This document shows, piece after piece, positions 39,551-40,758 of a stretch of DNA of 40,758 nucleotides (within the stretch, counting starts at the first letter, position 1; every line of letters begins with the position of its first letter). The stretch spans positions 1-40,758 of the forward strand of contig JAILOS010000106.1 in NCBI GenBank assembly GCA_024690695.1, in the 5' to 3' direction. The notes beneath the pieces were generated by a model. The model was not told the origin of the DNA. It did no database searches and saw only the letters and a list, made by a program, of their open reading frames with translations. This DNA comes from Oscillospiraceae bacterium (GTDB taxonomy: Bacteria > Bacillota_A > Clostridia > Oscillospirales > Oscillospiraceae). A program made the translations under genes and the position numbers.

Positions 39551-40758
39551 TGGCTAAGCAAAAGGTTCAGTTCCCCAACCCCAAATTCTGGAAGGCCAAA
39601 GACAATATCGACTGGAAAAAGCAGGGCGAGAACCTGAAGGAAGTCCTCGGTATTTTCGGCGGCATGCTCAAGGAGACCGACTGGAAGAAATTCGGCGCGG
39701 ACATGCTCAATATCCTCAAATCCGACGGCGAGCGCATCAAGGGCGAGTATGCCGACTTCATGGCGCTTGACAACAAGGAGAAGTGGGACCGCGTCGTCAA
39801 CGGCGAGCGCAGCCTCGGACGTCTCTACCGCAAGGGCGGCATGGCCACGGTCCGCCGCGAGTGGCGCGGCGTGAAGGACACGGCCTACGATTTCTGGGAA
39901 TGGGCCCGCATGTGGGGCATGCTGCTCGGCACCTTCTCCAAGGATCTGATCCCCGCGATGAACAGCGCGCTGTGGTATCGCTGGATGATCTCCTACTTCT
40001 GCTGCCACGGCTTTATGGACAAGAACATCATGGGCCTGCGCGGCTCCAACCTGCGCATGAGCCATGAGGTGACCTACCAGATCTTCCGCTACGTGGCCGA
40101 AAACCTGGTCTTCCTCTCGAAGGCCGACCGCAAGAACGGCAACAGCACCGAGCTCAACAAGATGCTGTTCACCTTCGACGAGATGACGATGGGCCAGATC
40201 GCCGCCGGCTTCCCCGATCTGCTGAGCATCCCGCATCAGCTGCTGCCGATGTTCCTCGTCTCCGAGATCGACCAGCTGGTCTGCATCCCCTACATCGACG
40301 CGGTCGAGAGCTACGGCCTGCCGTCCGACACCTGCCCGGTGCCGAGCTCCGAGTGCGGCGCGCTGGTCATTGACGCGCTGCCCGACATGGGCTCCTGCTT
40401 CATCTCCTCCTCCATGCCCTGCGACGGCTCGACGATGGCTTCCTCGTACTTTGCCCGCCGCTTCCCGCACATCCCGGTGTTCCACCTCTGCTTCCCCGTG
40501 CGCTATCTGGACGAGAACACGGTGCAGATGGGCGCCGAGGACATCAAGGCCTGCATCAAATTCATCGAGGAGAAGACCGGCGCAAAGTGGAACTGGGACG
40601 CCTATTTCGCCGCGATGAAGCGCTTCAACTACGAGACCGACCTCGAGCTGCAGAAGTGGGAGATCAACAAGTCCTCCAAGCCGCAGTTCATCGGACCGAG
40701 CTACGAGCTGTTCCGCAAGTGGAACTACGAGATGGACGGCGGCATCGACCCGCGCGTC
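39550..40758 (+). CDS. 2-hydroxyacyl-CoA dehydratase family second subunit, N-terminal extended, 3' cut by window
   Basis: 403 residues are visible and the frame is still open at the window end. The start ATG overlaps the previous stop. The first 200 or so residues are a Trp- and Lys-rich helical region (KFWKAKDNIDWKKQGEN, WEWARMWGMLLGTF) that I do not recognise from standard HgdA or FldB subunits. The dehydratase-like part comes after it: SDTCPVPSSECGALV with Cys262 and Cys269, Cys283, and SSMPCDGST with Cys291, the usual site of the first cluster cysteine. The full protein may therefore exceed 600 residues. It is expected to pair with the subunit before it. Confidence 0.85.
   Translation, partial: MAKQKVQFPNPKFWKAKDNIDWKKQGENLKEVLGIFGGMLKETDWKKFGADMLNILKSDGERIKGEYADFMALDNKEKWDRVVNGERSLGRLYRKGGMATVRREWRGVKDTAYDFWEWARMWGMLLGTFSKDLIPAMNSALWYRWMISYFCCHGFMDKNIMGLRGSNLRMSHEVTYQIFRYVAENLVFLSKADRKNGNSTELNKMLFTFDEMTMGQIAAGFPDLLSIPHQLLPMFLVSEIDQLVCIPYIDAVESYGLPSDTCPVPSSECGALVIDALPDMGSCFISSSMPCDGSTMASSYFARRFPHIPVFHLCFPVRYLDENTVQMGAEDIKACIKFIEEKTGAKWNWDAYFAAMKRFNYETDLELQKWEINKSSKPQFIGPSYELFRKWNYEMDGGIDPRV

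Overview
The window looks like a piece of a high-GC chromosome from an anaerobic, single-membrane gut-type bacterium of class Clostridia, probably the order Oscillospirales. This placement is inference. It rests on strong AGGAGG ribosome sites, frequent TTG/GTG starts, TTGACA/TATAAT-type promoters with 17-base spacing, Listeria-Bacteroides (InlB-type) and SpaA adhesin modules, a ferredoxin-linked 2-oxoacid oxidoreductase, a CoA-transferase and 2-hydroxyacyl-CoA dehydratase genes. No rRNA, tRNA, CRISPR array or phage was seen.

Layout. Bases 1-911 hold the 3' end of an ATP-type PEP carboxykinase gene, closed by a long perfect hairpin. Bases 1057-22309 hold a type IV pilus-like locus in two transcription blocks. 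Block one has a good promoter, a hairpin-rich leader, a giant 5095-residue prepilin-adhesin, and three small tightly coupled pseudopilin-like genes. Block two has an atypical pilin, the prepilin peptidase PilD, then PilM, PilN and PilO. No extension or retraction ATPase (PilB/PilT), PilC platform or secretin gene is present, so the ATPase and platform must be encoded elsewhere.

Bases 22365-25888 hold a surface-sugar cassette: a NAGPA-type phosphodiester glycosidase, an unknown membrane-anchored protein, a GT2 polyprenyl-phosphate-sugar synthase-like enzyme and a GtrA-like membrane protein. It ends in a shared bidirectional terminator. Bases 25900-29890 (minus strand) hold a GH31 glycosidase, a secreted Ig-like protein with a very acidic tail, and a CDP-alcohol phosphatidyltransferase.

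Bases 30001-35998 hold a minus-strand amino-acid fermentation operon (iorA, iorB, CoA-transferase, aminotransferase) with a divergent LysR regulator. Together these could turn an aromatic amino acid into its 2-oxoacid, then an aryl-acetyl-CoA plus reduced ferredoxin, then the free acid with transfer of CoA. A 165-bp MITE-like palindromic element lies on the lysR stop codon. A second GtrA-like gene and a TspO gene follow. The window ends with a CooC-type MinD-family ATPase in one operon with two 2-hydroxyacyl-CoA dehydratase/benzoyl-CoA reductase-family subunits, the second cut by the window edge.

The two most unusual things are the type IV prepilin signal on a 15.3-kb multidomain adhesin that has no sortase signal, next to pilus assembly genes, and the CooC-type ATPase occupying the place where an ASKHA-type dehydratase activator would be expected.
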